Part shown: positions 18,601 to 27,832 of the stretch, one piece after another
Layout: every line of letters begins with the position of its first letter
How positions within the stretch are numbered: position 1 is the stretch's first letter
DNA from: Stutzerimonas stutzeri
GTDB taxonomy: Bacteria; Pseudomonadota; Gammaproteobacteria; Pseudomonadales; Pseudomonadaceae
Reading direction: 5' to 3'
DNA: 64,000 nucleotides
Assembly (NCBI RefSeq): GCF_024448895.1
Contig: NZ_JAMOIC010000001.1
Location: 186,001 to 250,000, forward strand
Notes under the pieces: generated by a model
Told to the model about the DNA's origin: nothing
Seen by the model: the letters and a program-made list of their open reading frames with translations, nothing else
The model's database searches: none
Position numbers and translations under genes: made by a program

Positions 18601-20486
18601 ATCTCCATCAGATCGATTTCAAGCCCTTCGGCATAGGTGAAGGCGAAATCGTGAATCCAGTACTCGCAGCCATCCTTGCGACGCAGGTAGAAGGGGAATT
18701 CACCGAGTACGCGCAGCCCCAGGTTTTCCAGGATCGGCAGCATGTCCGAGAGCGGCAGCGGCGTGTTCATGTGGTAGAGCTTGCAATGCAGACGATTCTC
18801 TACAGCCGTGATCGGCTGGTAGAAACTCATTACCAGCGGACGCTCTTCACTGAGGCTGAGCACGTGCTGCATGTCCACCGCTGCCGAATGCGGCGCAAAG
18901 CGTTCGCGGTATCCAGCGGGGAAGCCTTTTGGGAAGTCCGCCAGAATCCCGGTGCCCTGCCCTTCGCCGAAGCGCTCGACGACCACACTGGTGTAATCGT
19001 CCTGCCAGGTCCGGCAGGCCTGAACCACTTCGTTTTCCAGTTGCACCGGATCGAACGACACCTGCTTGTTTGGATCCAGACGCAGAATGAATTGCACCCG
19101 GATCAGCACGGACTCGGAGAAATACGTCGAGAACTCACAGCCGCTGGCTTCCAGACGATCCACCAGTACCTGCTGGATACGCAAGCGGGTCTCGGTCGAG
19201 TAGCTGTCGCGCGGTACGTAGGCCAGGCAATAGCAGAAGCGGCCGTAGGGATCGGTACGCATGAACAGACGCAGTTTGTTGCGTTCCTGGATTTGCACGA
19301 TTGCGATAGCGGTGTTGAACAGCTGATCGAGCGTCATCTGGAACAGTTCATCGCGCGGCAGTACTTCGAGGACCTGCGTCAGCTCCTTGGCCAGGTGCGC
19401 CGAATCATCGAACTGCGAACGCTTGACGACTTCTGCCACTTTGCTGCGGATGTAGGGAATTCGACGCACGCTCTGAGTGTAAACCGAAGAGGTGAACAGC
19501 CCGAGGAAGCGGCATTCCTTGACAACACGTCCCTGCTCGTCGAACTGACGGATCGACACGAAATCCGGATAGGCCGGGCGGTGTACCCGGCTCGGCGTCG
19601 CGGCCTTGGCGAAGGACAGCAGCAAGGGCTCACGCAGGTAAGCCAGTGCAGGGGCGGGGATGAGCTGATCGTCTTCCTCAAGACCCGTGCGCAAGATGCG
19701 CGACAAGCCGAGCAGCGAAGACTCGTCATAAATGATGCGCCCGCCCTCTCCCTGATCGACGACGGTGAACTCTTCGTAGCCCAGGAACGTGAAATGATCG
19801 TCTGCCAGCCAACGCATGAAATCCATGCTTTCGGCGACTTGGGCGTCCTCCTCCTGCTGCAGCGTGCCAAGACGGGCGTGGTGCTCTTCCGCCTTGGCCC
19901 GCATGGCCGGAAAGTCGGTCACGGCCAGGCGTACTTCAGCCAGCACGCCGAGTAACGATTGCTCCAGTTCGCGCAAGGCAGCGGCACTGGCGCAACGGTC
20001 TATCTCCACGAAGATCAGCGACTCGGCTTTGCTGTCATCGGCCGTGCTGCCTTTAGGCAGGAGTTCGACCAGACTGCCGTCCGCGTCCCGACGAACCTGC
20101 AGGACACTGTTCTGCAGCGTGTGGATCGCATAACCGCGGCGGGTCAGCTCCATGCGGACCGAGTCGACGAGAAACGGCATGTCCGGATGCAGCACTTCGA
20201 CCACACTGTGGGTCGACTGCCAGCCATGCTTTTCATAATCAGGGTTGAAAACGTGGACCTCGGGATTGCCCGGGTCGAATCGCTCCAGAACGCGCCAGCT
20301 GGCGAGTGTCGAGCCTACTAGGTCGGTCATGCGTCGTTCGGTGAGTTCGGGCAGCGCCACGATCCCGAAGAATTGCTCGGCGAAAAGTCCCACTTGTGGC
20401 AGAAGTTTTTCGTCGACATGCTGCGCTAGTGCCGCTTGCAGTTGTTGCTGAAAGTCGGCTTTGCTGGCAGCTGTAAAGAACGCCAT
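15639..20486 (-). CDS. gdhB: NAD-specific glutamate dehydrogenase, large 180-kDa type
   Basis: It oxidises glutamate to 2-oxoglutarate and ammonia with NAD, feeding amino acids into the TCA cycle. At 1615 residues it matches the giant GDH class first seen in Streptomyces and Pseudomonas. The catalytic region (about 800-1150) shows ARGGLRWSDREEDYRTEVLG and NAIIVPGGAKGGFV, then the NAD-binding VIGIGDMAGDVFGNG and GEGGNLGITQLGR. Long N- and C-terminal flanks contain ACT-like and helical regions thought to be regulatory. It has its own terminator. An uninterrupted 628-codon frame opposite it is a codon-bias shadow. Confidence 0.97.
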   Translation of the reverse strand: MAFFTAASKADFQQQLQAALAQHVDEKLLPQVGLFAEQFFGIVALPELTERRMTDLVGSTLASWRVLERFDPGNPEVHVFNPDYEKHGWQSTHSVVEVLHPDMPFLVDSVRMELTRRGYAIHTLQNSVLQVRRDADGSLVELLPKGSTADDSKAESLIFVEIDRCASAAALRELEQSLLGVLAEVRLAVTDFPAMRAKAEEHHARLGTLQQEEDAQVAESMDFMRWLADDHFTFLGYEEFTVVDQGEGGRIIYDESSLLGLSRILRTGLEEDDQLIPAPALAYLREPLLLSFAKAATPSRVHRPAYPDFVSIRQFDEQGRVVKECRFLGLFTSSVYTQSVRRIPYIRSKVAEVVKRSQFDDSAHLAKELTQVLEVLPRDELFQMTLDQLFNTAIAIVQIQERNKLRLFMRTDPYGRFCYCLAYVPRDSYSTETRLRIQQVLVDRLEASGCEFSTYFSESVLIRVQFILRLDPNKQVSFDPVQLENEVVQACRTWQDDYTSVVVERFGEGQGTGILADFPKGFPAGYRERFAPHSAAVDMQHVLSLSEERPLVMSFYQPITAVENRLHCKLYHMNTPLPLSDMLPILENLGLRVLGEFPFYLRRKDGCEYWIHDFAFTYAEGLEIDLMEINEPLQDAFIAIHNGQAENDAFNRLVLTAGLTWREVALLRAYGRYLKQIRMGFDLGYIASALLNHTEIARELVRLFKMRFYLARKLGEEDLADKQARLEQAIITALDDVAVLNEDRILRRYLALIKATLRTNFYQTDASGKLKSYFSFKLDPRSIPEMPRPAPKFEIFVYSPRVEGVHLRGGKVARGGLRWSDREEDYRTEVLGLVKAQQVKNAIIVPGGAKGGFVPRRLPTSGSRDEVLAEGIACYRIFISGLLDITDNLKDGQVVPPTNVLRYDEDDPYLVVAADKGTATFSDIANGIAAEYDFWLGDAFASGGSAGYDHKKMGITAKGAWVSVQRHFRERGIDVQRDIISVIGIGDMAGDVFGNGLLMSETLQLVAAFNHLHIFIDPNPDAARSFVERKRLFELPRSSWTDYDASLISAGGGVFPRSAKRIAITPQMKERFDIEADHLTPAELIHALLKAPVDLLWNGGIGTYVKSTSESHADVGDKANDILRVNGNELRAKVIGEGGNLGITQLGRVEYCLHGGAANTDFIDNAGGVNCSDHEVNIKILLNEIVSAGDMTGKQRDQLLFDMTDAVGELVLHDNYKQTQALSQAEHRAREGGAEYKRLINSLESAGLLDRALEFLPGDDALAERASLGKGLTRAELSVLISYSKIDLKEALLQSRVPDDDYLAREMESAFPQLLAEQYRPSMLQHRLKREIVSTQIANDLINNMGITFVQRLREATGLSAANVAGAYVIVRDIFHLPHWFRQIEALDYKVPAELQLNLMNELMRLGRRATRWFLRNRRNELDAARDVGHFGPRVAALGLKLDSLLQGGTRELWQARYERYTEAGVPELLARMVAGTNHLYTLLPILEAADETGQPPADVAAAYFAVGGALELPWYLQQVTSLPVENNWQALARESFRDDLDSQQRAITVSVLQMSDAPEDLDARVQLWLEQREYQVERWRRMLVELRSASGVDYAMYAVAGRELQDLAMESARR

Positions 20487-20891
20487 TTTTTCGCTCCATT
20501 CTGGCTTGGAATTCGACTAAGGCAGTCGCGGCAGCTGACTGGCAACGCAACGTGGAAGTTCCACGTCAGTTAAGCAGATCACCGATTGCTTGAACGCGAC
20601 CCTACGGTTATCTGGCGCCCCCCGAGACCTGGCAGTCACATTTAATCCGAGGAAGATTGCGAACATTTGTCCATGCCATCAGAAGCCCCTGCCTACAGAC
20701 TTTAGCCCAACCCGCTCAAGCGCCAGCCACACAGGCCGGAATCGCCCATTTCAAGCGCTCGCAGCTGCCCCAAGCAAGCGCTACATCTGACCGAACTTGC
20801 AGAGCCGCTCATAGCCTGTGCAACGGCAAATGAATTAAAGTCACGCCCGTCGGGCACTCGCCCCGACACGCCCCTTCAGAAGAGCTCAGCG
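20487..20891. other. Divergent intergenic region gdhB / moxR
   Basis: 405 bases without a convincing gene. It should hold the promoters of gdhB (minus) and of the moxR-bat operon (plus). I saw no strong -10/-35 pair, terminator or repeat. Confidence 0.5.
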
Positions 20892-21851
20892 ATGGACCAC
20901 CGTGAAGCGATAGTCGCGCTACGACAGTTTCTTTCAACCCAGATTCTTGGCCAGGAACGGCTGATCGAACGGCTGCTCATTGCCCTGCTCGCCGATGGTC
21001 ATCTGCTGGTGGAAGGTGCACCGGGTCTGGCCAAGACTCGGGCTATCAAGGAGCTGGCCGGCGGCATCGAGGCCGAATTTCACCGCATCCAGTTCACGCC
21101 GGATCTACTCCCGGCGGACATCACCGGCACCGAGATCTATCGTCCGGAAACAGGCAGCTTCGTCTTCCAGCAAGGGCCGATCTTTCATAATCTCGTGCTC
21201 GCCGACGAAATCAACAGAGCGCCGGCCAAAGTCCAGTCGGCTCTGCTCGAGGCCATGGCCGAACGGCAGGTCAGCGTCGGCCGAAGCACCTATGACCTGT
21301 CGCCGCTGTTTCTCGTAATGGCCACGCAGAACCCCATCGAACAGGAAGGCACCTACCCGCTCCCCGAGGCGCAGCTCGACCGCTTTTTGCTACACGTGAA
21401 GTTGGGTTTTCCCGATGCCTCGGTGGAACGGCGCATCCTTCAACAGGCCCGAGGCGAGGCCATCAACGGCGAAACGCCGCCCGAGCACCGTGTGTCGCAA
21501 CAGGCGATATTCGCCGCGCGCAAGGAAATCCTTGGTCTGTACATGGCCGATGCGGTTGAGGAGTATCTGGTGCAGCTGGTCATGGCGACGCGCACGCCGG
21601 CCAAGTTCGACGCCGAGCTGGCTGGGTGGATCGCCTATGGCGCAAGCCCGCGTGGGTCTATCTCGCTGGATCGCTGCGCCCGCGCCCATGCCTGGCTTGC
21701 CGGTCGTGATTTCGTCAGTCCTGAAGATATCCAGGCTATGCTGTTCGACGTGCTACGCCATCGTCTGATTCTGTCATTCGAAGCGGAGGCAGCTGGCATC
21801 GACCAGGATCGTGTATTGCAACGCATCCTTGATGTGGTGGCGGTGGCCTGA
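20892..21851 (+). CDS. moxR: MoxR-type AAA+ ATPase
   Basis: A 319-residue AAA+ chaperone-like ATPase: Walker A in VEGAPGLAKTRAI (about residues 37-49), Walker B LVLADEINRAPAKVQSALLEAM near 110-130, sensor MATQNPIEQEGTYPLPEAQLDRF, and the C-terminal lid. MoxR ATPases work with von Willebrand factor A (VWA) proteins, here the BatA and BatB-like products of the same operon, to mature or insert metal into partner complexes. The target here is unknown. It heads a six-gene operon in which every junction overlaps. Confidence 0.94.
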   Translation: MDHREAIVALRQFLSTQILGQERLIERLLIALLADGHLLVEGAPGLAKTRAIKELAGGIEAEFHRIQFTPDLLPADITGTEIYRPETGSFVFQQGPIFHNLVLADEINRAPAKVQSALLEAMAERQVSVGRSTYDLSPLFLVMATQNPIEQEGTYPLPEAQLDRFLLHVKLGFPDASVERRILQQARGEAINGETPPEHRVSQQAIFAARKEILGLYMADAVEEYLVQLVMATRTPAKFDAELAGWIAYGASPRGSISLDRCARAHAWLAGRDFVSPEDIQAMLFDVLRHRLILSFEAEAAGIDQDRVLQRILDVVAVA

Positions 21852-22819
21852 TGGCCCCCACCTCGACGGCCCCCGGCCATGCTGCGCCAGCGCCAGGCAA
21901 TGGCGTTCAGGTGAGTCTGGCCGAATTGATCGACATGCGTCATCGGGTTCGTGAAGTCCCTCTTTTCTCCAGCCCGAACCGCCGCAGCCCGCTGGTTGGC
22001 CTGCATCACTCGAAGCTCCGAGGGCGCGGGGTCGACTTCGATCAGGTCCGTATCTACCAGGCCGGAGACGACGTTCGTACCATCGACTGGCGAGTGACGG
22101 CGCGCACTCAGGAGCCCCATACCAAGCTGTTTCACGAAGAGCGCGAGCGGCCCATCTACATTCTTGTGGAGCAGAGCCCCCGTTTGTTCTTTGGTAGCGG
22201 GCTGGCCTTCAAATCGGTAGTCGCCGCCCGCGTTGCCAGCCTTGTCGGCTGGGCCGCACTGAGCCACAACGACCGAGTCGGCGGGCTGGTTTTCGGCCAC
22301 GGTGAGCTGCATGAGATCAAACCCCGGCGCAGCAAGCAGAGCCTGCTGCAACTGCTCGACCGTCTGGCCCGTGCCAGCGCTGGCCTTGATACCGACCAAA
22401 GCGTCGATTTGGAGGCCTTTGGTCTGGCTCTCAGACGTGCCCGCGAGGCGCTGCGGCCCGGCAGCCTTGCCGTGGTGATCTGCGACGAACGCGCGCTGAG
22501 TGATGCAGCCGAGCAACAACTGACACTGCTGGCCCGTCATGTTGATCTGTTGCTGGTGCCCGTACACGACCCGCTCGACCACGCATTGCCCGCTGCCGGC
22601 CTGCTGCGCTTTGCCCAGTTCGGTGCCAGGCTGGAGCTAGACTGCCATGACGCGTCTGTACGCCAGACTTATCGCCAGCAAGCCGAAGCACGCACGGCTC
22701 GCTGGCGGCGCCTGGCTGACCGGCTTCGTCTGCCATTGATGCCGTTGGACACCCAGCGCGATCTTGTCGATCAGCTGCGAGAGCACCTTAACGTGCAGCA
22801 TCCCGGAGCGACTCGATGA
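21851..22819 (+). CDS. DUF58 domain protein of the MoxR/Bat operon
   Basis: A 322-residue cytoplasmic protein with the DUF58 core GRGVDFDQVRIYQAGDDVRT, IDWRVTARTQEPHTKLFHEE (about residues 58-100), followed by a VWA-like fold (PIYILVEQSPRLFFGSG). The first metal-site motif is degenerate (EQSPR instead of DxSxS), as is common in DUF58. The start codon shares one base with the moxR stop (TGATG), and the stop overlaps the next start (ATGA). Confidence 0.92.
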   Translation: MAPTSTAPGHAAPAPGNGVQVSLAELIDMRHRVREVPLFSSPNRRSPLVGLHHSKLRGRGVDFDQVRIYQAGDDVRTIDWRVTARTQEPHTKLFHEERERPIYILVEQSPRLFFGSGLAFKSVVAARVASLVGWAALSHNDRVGGLVFGHGELHEIKPRRSKQSLLQLLDRLARASAGLDTDQSVDLEAFGLALRRAREALRPGSLAVVICDERALSDAAEQQLTLLARHVDLLLVPVHDPLDHALPAAGLLRFAQFGARLELDCHDASVRQTYRQQAEARTARWRRLADRLRLPLMPLDTQRDLVDQLREHLNVQHPGATR

Positions 22820-23310
22820 GTTCGCTCGACCAGCTTGAACCCATGATTGCACCCGCCCCGATAAGTGCCTGGCCTCCAGCGCCAGGCTGGTGGTTCCTTG
22901 CCGCACTGATTCTGGCCATCGTGCTCGTGCTGCGCTTGAAGCCCTGGCAGCGCAAGCGCCGGGAGCAGACGCAACCGAGCGAAGCGGCAATAGACCCTCA
23001 ACGCCAGGCCGCACTCGACGAGCTGGCGCAGCTGCACAAACCTTACGGCGGACAGCCGGCCAACCAGTGGCTGCAGCAATTGAATGGCTTGCTCAAGCGC
23101 CTGTGCCGTACCCGCTATCCGGGCGACAACCCTCACACTCTCAGTGGTCGCGGCTGGTTGGCTTTTCTCGACAGTCGTTGCCCTGCGGCCGGCCTGACGC
23201 GCTGGATGGTACTGGTCGAAGGGGTGTACCGGGCCGAATGCAGGCTCGATGACAAAGCGATCCAGGGGCTCGAGCAATCCATACAGATCTGGATTCGCAA
23301 ACATGTTTGA
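22816..23310 (+). CDS. DUF4381 family membrane protein
   Basis: A 164-residue protein with one membrane helix (about residues 24-43, WWFLAALILAIVLVLRL) and a basic cytoplasmic helical domain that includes WLQQLNGLLKRLCRTRYPG and LSGRGWLAFLDSRCP. This layout is the DUF4381 family, always found between DUF58 and BatA genes of MoxR operons. It probably anchors or tethers the VWA proteins. It overlaps both neighbours. Confidence 0.9.
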   Translation: MSSLDQLEPMIAPAPISAWPPAPGWWFLAALILAIVLVLRLKPWQRKRREQTQPSEAAIDPQRQAALDELAQLHKPYGGQPANQWLQQLNGLLKRLCRTRYPGDNPHTLSGRGWLAFLDSRCPAAGLTRWMVLVEGVYRAECRLDDKAIQGLEQSIQIWIRKHV

Positions 23311-24316
23311 GCTGGCATGGCCCTGGATCTTCCTGTTGCTGCCACTGCCGTGGATCTTGCGCTGGGTGCTGCCGGCCGCCGATAGCGGTGATTCCGCTTT
23401 GAAAGTCAGCTTTCTCGGTGAGCTGGAAACGCTTGTCGGCCGTCGGGCAGTCGTAGCGCTGCCGTCCTGGCGACAACAGCTTCCGTACCTGGTGATCTGG
23501 CTGCTGTTGCTGTTTGCCGCTGCACGACCGCAATGGCTTGGCGAACCGCTGCCGTTGCCAACCAGCGGCCGGGACCTGCTGCTCGCGGTGGATGTCTCGG
23601 GGTCAATGGATTATCCGGACATGCAATGGCAAGGCGACGAAATCAGCCGTCTGGAGCTGGTCAAGCATCTGCTCGGCGACTTCATCGCCGAGCGGCGTGG
23701 TGATCGTGTCGGGCTGATTCTGTTTGGTAGCAATGCCTACCTCCAGGCACCGCTAACCTTCGACCGCCAGACCGTTCGCACATGGCTGGATGAGGCCGTG
23801 ATCGGCATTGCCGGGAGCAACACCGCAATCGGCGACGCCATCGGCCTAGCCGTCAAACGCCTGCGTGACCGCCCGGCAGAGAGCCGGGTGTTGGTGTTGA
23901 TCACTGACGGCGCCAGCAACGGCGGCGAGATCGAGCCACTGCTGGCAGCACGGCTGGCTGCACAGGAAAAGATCAAGATCCATACCATCGGAATCGGGGC
24001 CGATGCCGACGCTGAAAATGTCCTTCAGCGCTTCGGCTTCAGCTCAGGCGCCGAGCTGGACGAAAGGACGTTGCGAGCAATAGCCGATCAAACAGGCGGC
24101 AGATATTTCAGGGCGCGCTCGAGCGGCGAGCTGGAAGACATTGGCGCCATGCTCGACGAACTCGAACCAGCGGCTCAGCAACCGACCCAGGCGCGTATTG
24201 CCGACGCACTTTATGTCTGGCCGCTCTCCGCAGCATTGCTGATCAGCCTGATGCTGGTCGCGAACAACCTCTGGCACCCCAAGCTGCAGCGTCTGGCCAC
24301 CCGAGGCAAGCGGTGA
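23303..24316 (+). CDS. batA: VWA-domain membrane protein, BatA type
   Basis: A 337-residue protein with N-terminal membrane helices (about 4-18 and 60-75), a VWA domain facing the periplasm and a C-terminal helix (WPLSAALLISLMLVA). The metal-ion-dependent adhesion site is complete, D97-V-S-G-S101 followed by MD, with the later T and D positions in NTAIGDAIG and VLITDGAS. ATG 23303 is chosen: it overlaps the previous stop by eight bases and gives the conserved MFELAWPWIFLLLPLP opening. The frame begins earlier, at 23249. Confidence 0.93.
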   Translation: MFELAWPWIFLLLPLPWILRWVLPAADSGDSALKVSFLGELETLVGRRAVVALPSWRQQLPYLVIWLLLLFAAARPQWLGEPLPLPTSGRDLLLAVDVSGSMDYPDMQWQGDEISRLELVKHLLGDFIAERRGDRVGLILFGSNAYLQAPLTFDRQTVRTWLDEAVIGIAGSNTAIGDAIGLAVKRLRDRPAESRVLVLITDGASNGGEIEPLLAARLAAQEKIKIHTIGIGADADAENVLQRFGFSSGAELDERTLRAIADQTGGRYFRARSSGELEDIGAMLDELEPAAQQPTQARIADALYVWPLSAALLISLMLVANNLWHPKLQRLATRGKR

Positions 24317-26058
24317 TGAGCGAACTACTGCCGCATCTGCTGAGGCCTTACTGGCTGTTGATTCTGCCGTTGCCGATCTGGCTTCTGTGGCGGCTCTGGC
24401 ATCGCCAACGGCAGGTCGGACGCTGGCAACGCCTCCTGCCTGAAGCCTTCCATACCGCATTGCTGACCCGCGGCAAGCTGCGCAACAGCAGGAGACCCTG
24501 GCTGTTGCTCTGTCTGGCCTGGCTCGTGGCTACGCTGGCGCTGCTGGGCCCGAGTTGGGAGCTTGTCGAACAACCCAGCGTGTCGCGTGCCGATCCGCTG
24601 GTCGTGCTGCTCGATACCACGCCCGCGATGCTCGCCACAGACGCCAACCCCAATCGCCTGGAGCAGGCAAAGCGCAAGATCCTCGATCTATTGCAGGCCC
24701 GGCAAGATGCGCAGACGGCGGTGGTTGCCTTCGCAGGTAGCGCACATACGCTGGTGCCCCTGACCAACGATGTTGCCACCACGCAAAATCTGCTTGATGC
24801 GTTGCAACCCGACCTGATGCCGGAGGCGGGTCACCGCGCTGACCTGGCGGTAGCGCACGGCATCGAATTGCTGCAGCGAGGGGCAAATGGACGTGGCCGC
24901 TTGCTGCTCATCGGAAGCAGCCTGACCGCTGAGGAACGCAGCGCTATCAGCACGGCGCTCGAGGCCAGCGGTCATCGTCTGCTGATACTGGGGGTCGGTA
25001 CAGCGCAGGGTGCTCCCATTGCCAGAGAGGATGGCAGCTTCCTCAAGGACCCTGCCGGGGCCATTCTGATTCCACGACTGGACGACGCCTCGCTACGCCG
25101 TTTCGCCAGCAGCATTGAAGGTGGTTACCAGCGGGCGCGCATCGACGAAGCCGACCTGCGCAAACTCGGCTTGCTGGAGCGTAGCGGCGAGCTGCTCGAC
25201 GAGGACGATTCGACCCGACTCGACAGCCGGCTCGATCAGGGCTACTGGTTGCTGCTGCCGCTGTTGTTACTGGCTGCATTTGCCGGGCGCCGCGGCTGGC
25301 TGTTCTGCCTGCCGCTGCTCTTCGTTATGCCGCAGCCAGCCAGTGCGCTGAGCCTGGAGGATTTCTGGCTGCGCGGTGATCAGCAAGGTATCCGCTTGCT
25401 GGAGTCCCAACGTCCCGCTGAAGCGGCAGAGCGATTCGACGACGCTCGCTGGCAGGGCTATGCCCACTACCTGGCCGGGAACTTTGCCGAAGCGGCAAAG
25501 CAGTTTGCCAAGGGCGATACCGCGCCCGATCACTACAATCGCGGCAATGCGCTGGCGCGCACTGAAGACCTGGAAGCAGCCATCGAAGCCTACGAGCAAG
25601 CCCTGGCGCTTGATCCCGATCTGGAGTCTGCGCAGCGCAACAAGACCATTGTCGAGGAGATCCTGCGTCGGCGGCAGCAACAGGCCGAGCAAGAGTCACC
25701 GGCAGATGAGCCGCAGGCCCAGGATGCACCCACGGATGCCAAGCCCTCTGAGCCGCGCGCGGCGAGCACCGATTCGACAGCTGAACAGAAACGTGACCCC
25801 GATGCCGCCGGCCAGCAAGAGCCAGGCACGAACGACGAAAACGCCCGTGGAGAACCTGTCGAAGCACCCGCCTCGATCGATGAAGATGAGCAAGCTGAAA
25901 ACGAGGAATCGCTCGCCCTGCCCCAGGACGCGGCCTTCGATCCCGAGCAGGATCAGGCCATGAACCAGTGGCTGCGCAAGATCCCCGACAACCCCGGCGA
26001 GTTGCTTCGCCGCAAGTTTCTATACGAACAACGCAAGCGCCAGGAATCGAACAGATGA
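24316..26058 (+). CDS. VWA-TPR fusion membrane protein, BatB/BatC type
   Basis: 580 residues. Two N-terminal membrane helices and a VWA domain (about 95-290) are followed by a membrane segment (YWLLLPLLLLAAFAG), a TPR region (about 350-450, with NRGNALARTEDLEAAIEAYE) and a long acidic, low-complexity tail rich in Glu, Gln, Asp and Pro. It therefore joins BatB-like and BatC-like parts in one chain. The metal site reads D100-TTP-A104 instead of DxSxS, so Ser is replaced by Thr and Ala and metal binding may be weak or lost. GTG 24313 in frame is an alternative start. Confidence 0.9.
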   Translation: MSELLPHLLRPYWLLILPLPIWLLWRLWHRQRQVGRWQRLLPEAFHTALLTRGKLRNSRRPWLLLCLAWLVATLALLGPSWELVEQPSVSRADPLVVLLDTTPAMLATDANPNRLEQAKRKILDLLQARQDAQTAVVAFAGSAHTLVPLTNDVATTQNLLDALQPDLMPEAGHRADLAVAHGIELLQRGANGRGRLLLIGSSLTAEERSAISTALEASGHRLLILGVGTAQGAPIAREDGSFLKDPAGAILIPRLDDASLRRFASSIEGGYQRARIDEADLRKLGLLERSGELLDEDDSTRLDSRLDQGYWLLLPLLLLAAFAGRRGWLFCLPLLFVMPQPASALSLEDFWLRGDQQGIRLLESQRPAEAAERFDDARWQGYAHYLAGNFAEAAKQFAKGDTAPDHYNRGNALARTEDLEAAIEAYEQALALDPDLESAQRNKTIVEEILRRRQQQAEQESPADEPQAQDAPTDAKPSEPRAASTDSTAEQKRDPDAAGQQEPGTNDENARGEPVEAPASIDEDEQAENEESLALPQDAAFDPEQDQAMNQWLRKIPDNPGELLRRKFLYEQRKRQESNR

Positions 26059-27677
26059 TGCGGCTGATGACTGTGGTGTTGCTGCTCCTGCTCGGCCTTC
26101 AGGCAAGCGCTGCAACACTGAATGCACGGGTCGATCGCACCCAGCTGACCGTCGACGAAACCGTTGAGTTGACGCTCGAAACAGCTGACACAACGGTCTT
26201 TGGAAAGCCGGATCTGCAGCCACTCGAGAGCCTGTTCAAGGTGTTCGGCACCCGCCAGACCAATCAGATTGGCGGCACGAACGGTGAGGCTCGCGCGATC
26301 ACACAGTGGCTGATCACGCTCCAGCCGAGACAGACCGGTTACGTGGTGATACCGCCGCTGCAACTGGGCGACTGGCGCAGCGAGCCGATCACGCTGAATG
26401 TCAGCGAGTCCGGCATCGACGACGGGGACAAGCTGGCGCCGATATTCATCGATTCCAGCCTCGATCACGAAAGCGTCTACGTACAAGCGCAGGTCGTGCT
26501 CACCCTGCGCATCTACCATTCCGTATCGCTCTATGACGACAGCACACTTTCGCCCTTGCAGATGAGCGATGCACTGGTCGAACGCCTGGGCGAACCGCGA
26601 ACCTATGAAAAAGACATCAACGGCATCCGTCATGGGGTGATCGAAATCCGTTACGCGGTGTTCCCGCAGAAAAGCGGCGCGCTGAGCATCCCCGCTCAGC
26701 TATTCAGCGCCACCACGGTTGCCGGGAATGGGGACTACTATGGCTCGCGTTTCGGTAAATCCACGCAGGTCAAATCCCCGGAGATCCCTTTACAGGTCAA
26801 GCCCAAGCCGGCTGACTACCCAGCAGATGCGCCCTGGCTGCCGGCGACTGACGTAACACTGGTCGAAGCCTGGAGCCCCCAGCCTCAGGATGCGCAGCTG
26901 GGTGAAGCGCTGACACGCAGCCTGATGATCAAGGCCGATGGCCTCACCAGCACTCAATTGCCCCCGCTGGAGCAATCGACCGTTCCCGGCTTGCGTCGAT
27001 ATCCCGATCAACCGAGCCTGAACGACGCCGCCTCTGACGCTGGAGTGAGCGGAAGCCGGGAGCAGCGTGACGCGCTCGTGGCGACGCAGGCAGGCGACTA
27101 CGTGCTGCCCGCGGTAGAGCTGGTCTGGTGGAACACCACCGAAGACAGGCTGGAGCGCAGCACGCTGCCCGAGCGCATCCTTCAGGTGGCGGATAACCCG
27201 GAACTGACCCAACCAGCCGTAGAAGAGCCTGACGCGCTCTTGCCACAGGCCCAGCAGCGGCCGGTGTGGCCGTGGCAGCTAAGCAGTGCGCTGCTCGCGC
27301 TGACGACGCTGCTTGGTTTCGGTCTCTGGCTCAGGGCGCGCAGCCAGCCGGCAGTGATCCGCACGGTCCAGGCGGGGCCAACCCCTCGCAGCCTGCTGGA
27401 AGACCTCAAACGTGCCTGTCTGGCCAACGACACCCAGGCGACCCGTCACGCACTCGACGCCTGGGCGCGCCAACAGCCCGAGACGCTGGCCGACATGGCC
27501 GCGCGCTTCGTTCCGTTGTCCGACGCCTTGGATGGCTTGAACGGCGCGCTTTACAGCGAAACCGGGCAGCGCTGGCAGGGCGATGCACTCTGGCAAGCCA
27601 TTCGCACACTTCCGCCGCGCCAGTCAGACGAAACCGAGCAGGACGCGACGACCCTTCCTCCGCTTTACCCTCGCTAA
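26055..27677 (+). CDS. batD: BatD-family protein
   Basis: A 540-residue precursor with a signal peptide (MMRLMTVVLLLLLGLQASA), a long periplasmic region of beta-sandwich character (VDRTQLTVDETVELTLE near the start, later SGALSIPAQLFSATT), one membrane helix near residue 415 (SALLALTTLLGFGLWL) and a short cytoplasmic tail. This is the BatD layout. The start overlaps the previous stop (ATGATG); the open frame itself begins 29 codons earlier. It is the last gene of the MoxR operon, 60 bases before the nasS promoter element. Confidence 0.92.
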   Translation: MMRLMTVVLLLLLGLQASAATLNARVDRTQLTVDETVELTLETADTTVFGKPDLQPLESLFKVFGTRQTNQIGGTNGEARAITQWLITLQPRQTGYVVIPPLQLGDWRSEPITLNVSESGIDDGDKLAPIFIDSSLDHESVYVQAQVVLTLRIYHSVSLYDDSTLSPLQMSDALVERLGEPRTYEKDINGIRHGVIEIRYAVFPQKSGALSIPAQLFSATTVAGNGDYYGSRFGKSTQVKSPEIPLQVKPKPADYPADAPWLPATDVTLVEAWSPQPQDAQLGEALTRSLMIKADGLTSTQLPPLEQSTVPGLRRYPDQPSLNDAASDAGVSGSREQRDALVATQAGDYVLPAVELVWWNTTEDRLERSTLPERILQVADNPELTQPAVEEPDALLPQAQQRPVWPWQLSSALLALTTLLGFGLWLRARSQPAVIRTVQAGPTPRSLLEDLKRACLANDTQATRHALDAWARQQPETLADMAARFVPLSDALDGLNGALYSETGQRWQGDALWQAIRTLPPRQSDETEQDATTLPPLYPR

Positions 27678-27738
27678 CGCGCAATCAGCCGCAACCTTCC
27701 GGGCGGAGTGGGCTTACGGCAAAGCGAATGCAGAATCC

Positions 27739-27755
27739 TTGGCATGTGGCTTGCT
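27739..27755 (+). promoter_or_regulatory. Putative sigma-54 promoter of nasST
   Basis: TTGGCATGTGGCTTGCT has the -24 GG and -12 GC exactly 12 bases apart and matches the consensus TGGCAC-N5-TTGC at all but one position. It lies 78 bases before nasS. NtrC-dependent expression under nitrogen limitation would follow; no clear NtrC site was found nearby. Confidence 0.75.
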
Positions 27756-27832
27756 TCGTCAGGCTTGTCCATCATCAACAAGCGCAGCCCGTGATGTATC
27801 AAGCGTGCGCCGCATGACAAGGTTCCTTTTCC

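Noticed and set aside
18069-19955. 628-codon open frame opposite gdhB
   Set aside because: Long antisense frames arise from the strong GC3 bias of gdhB; the product is His/Gln/Arg-rich without domain features.
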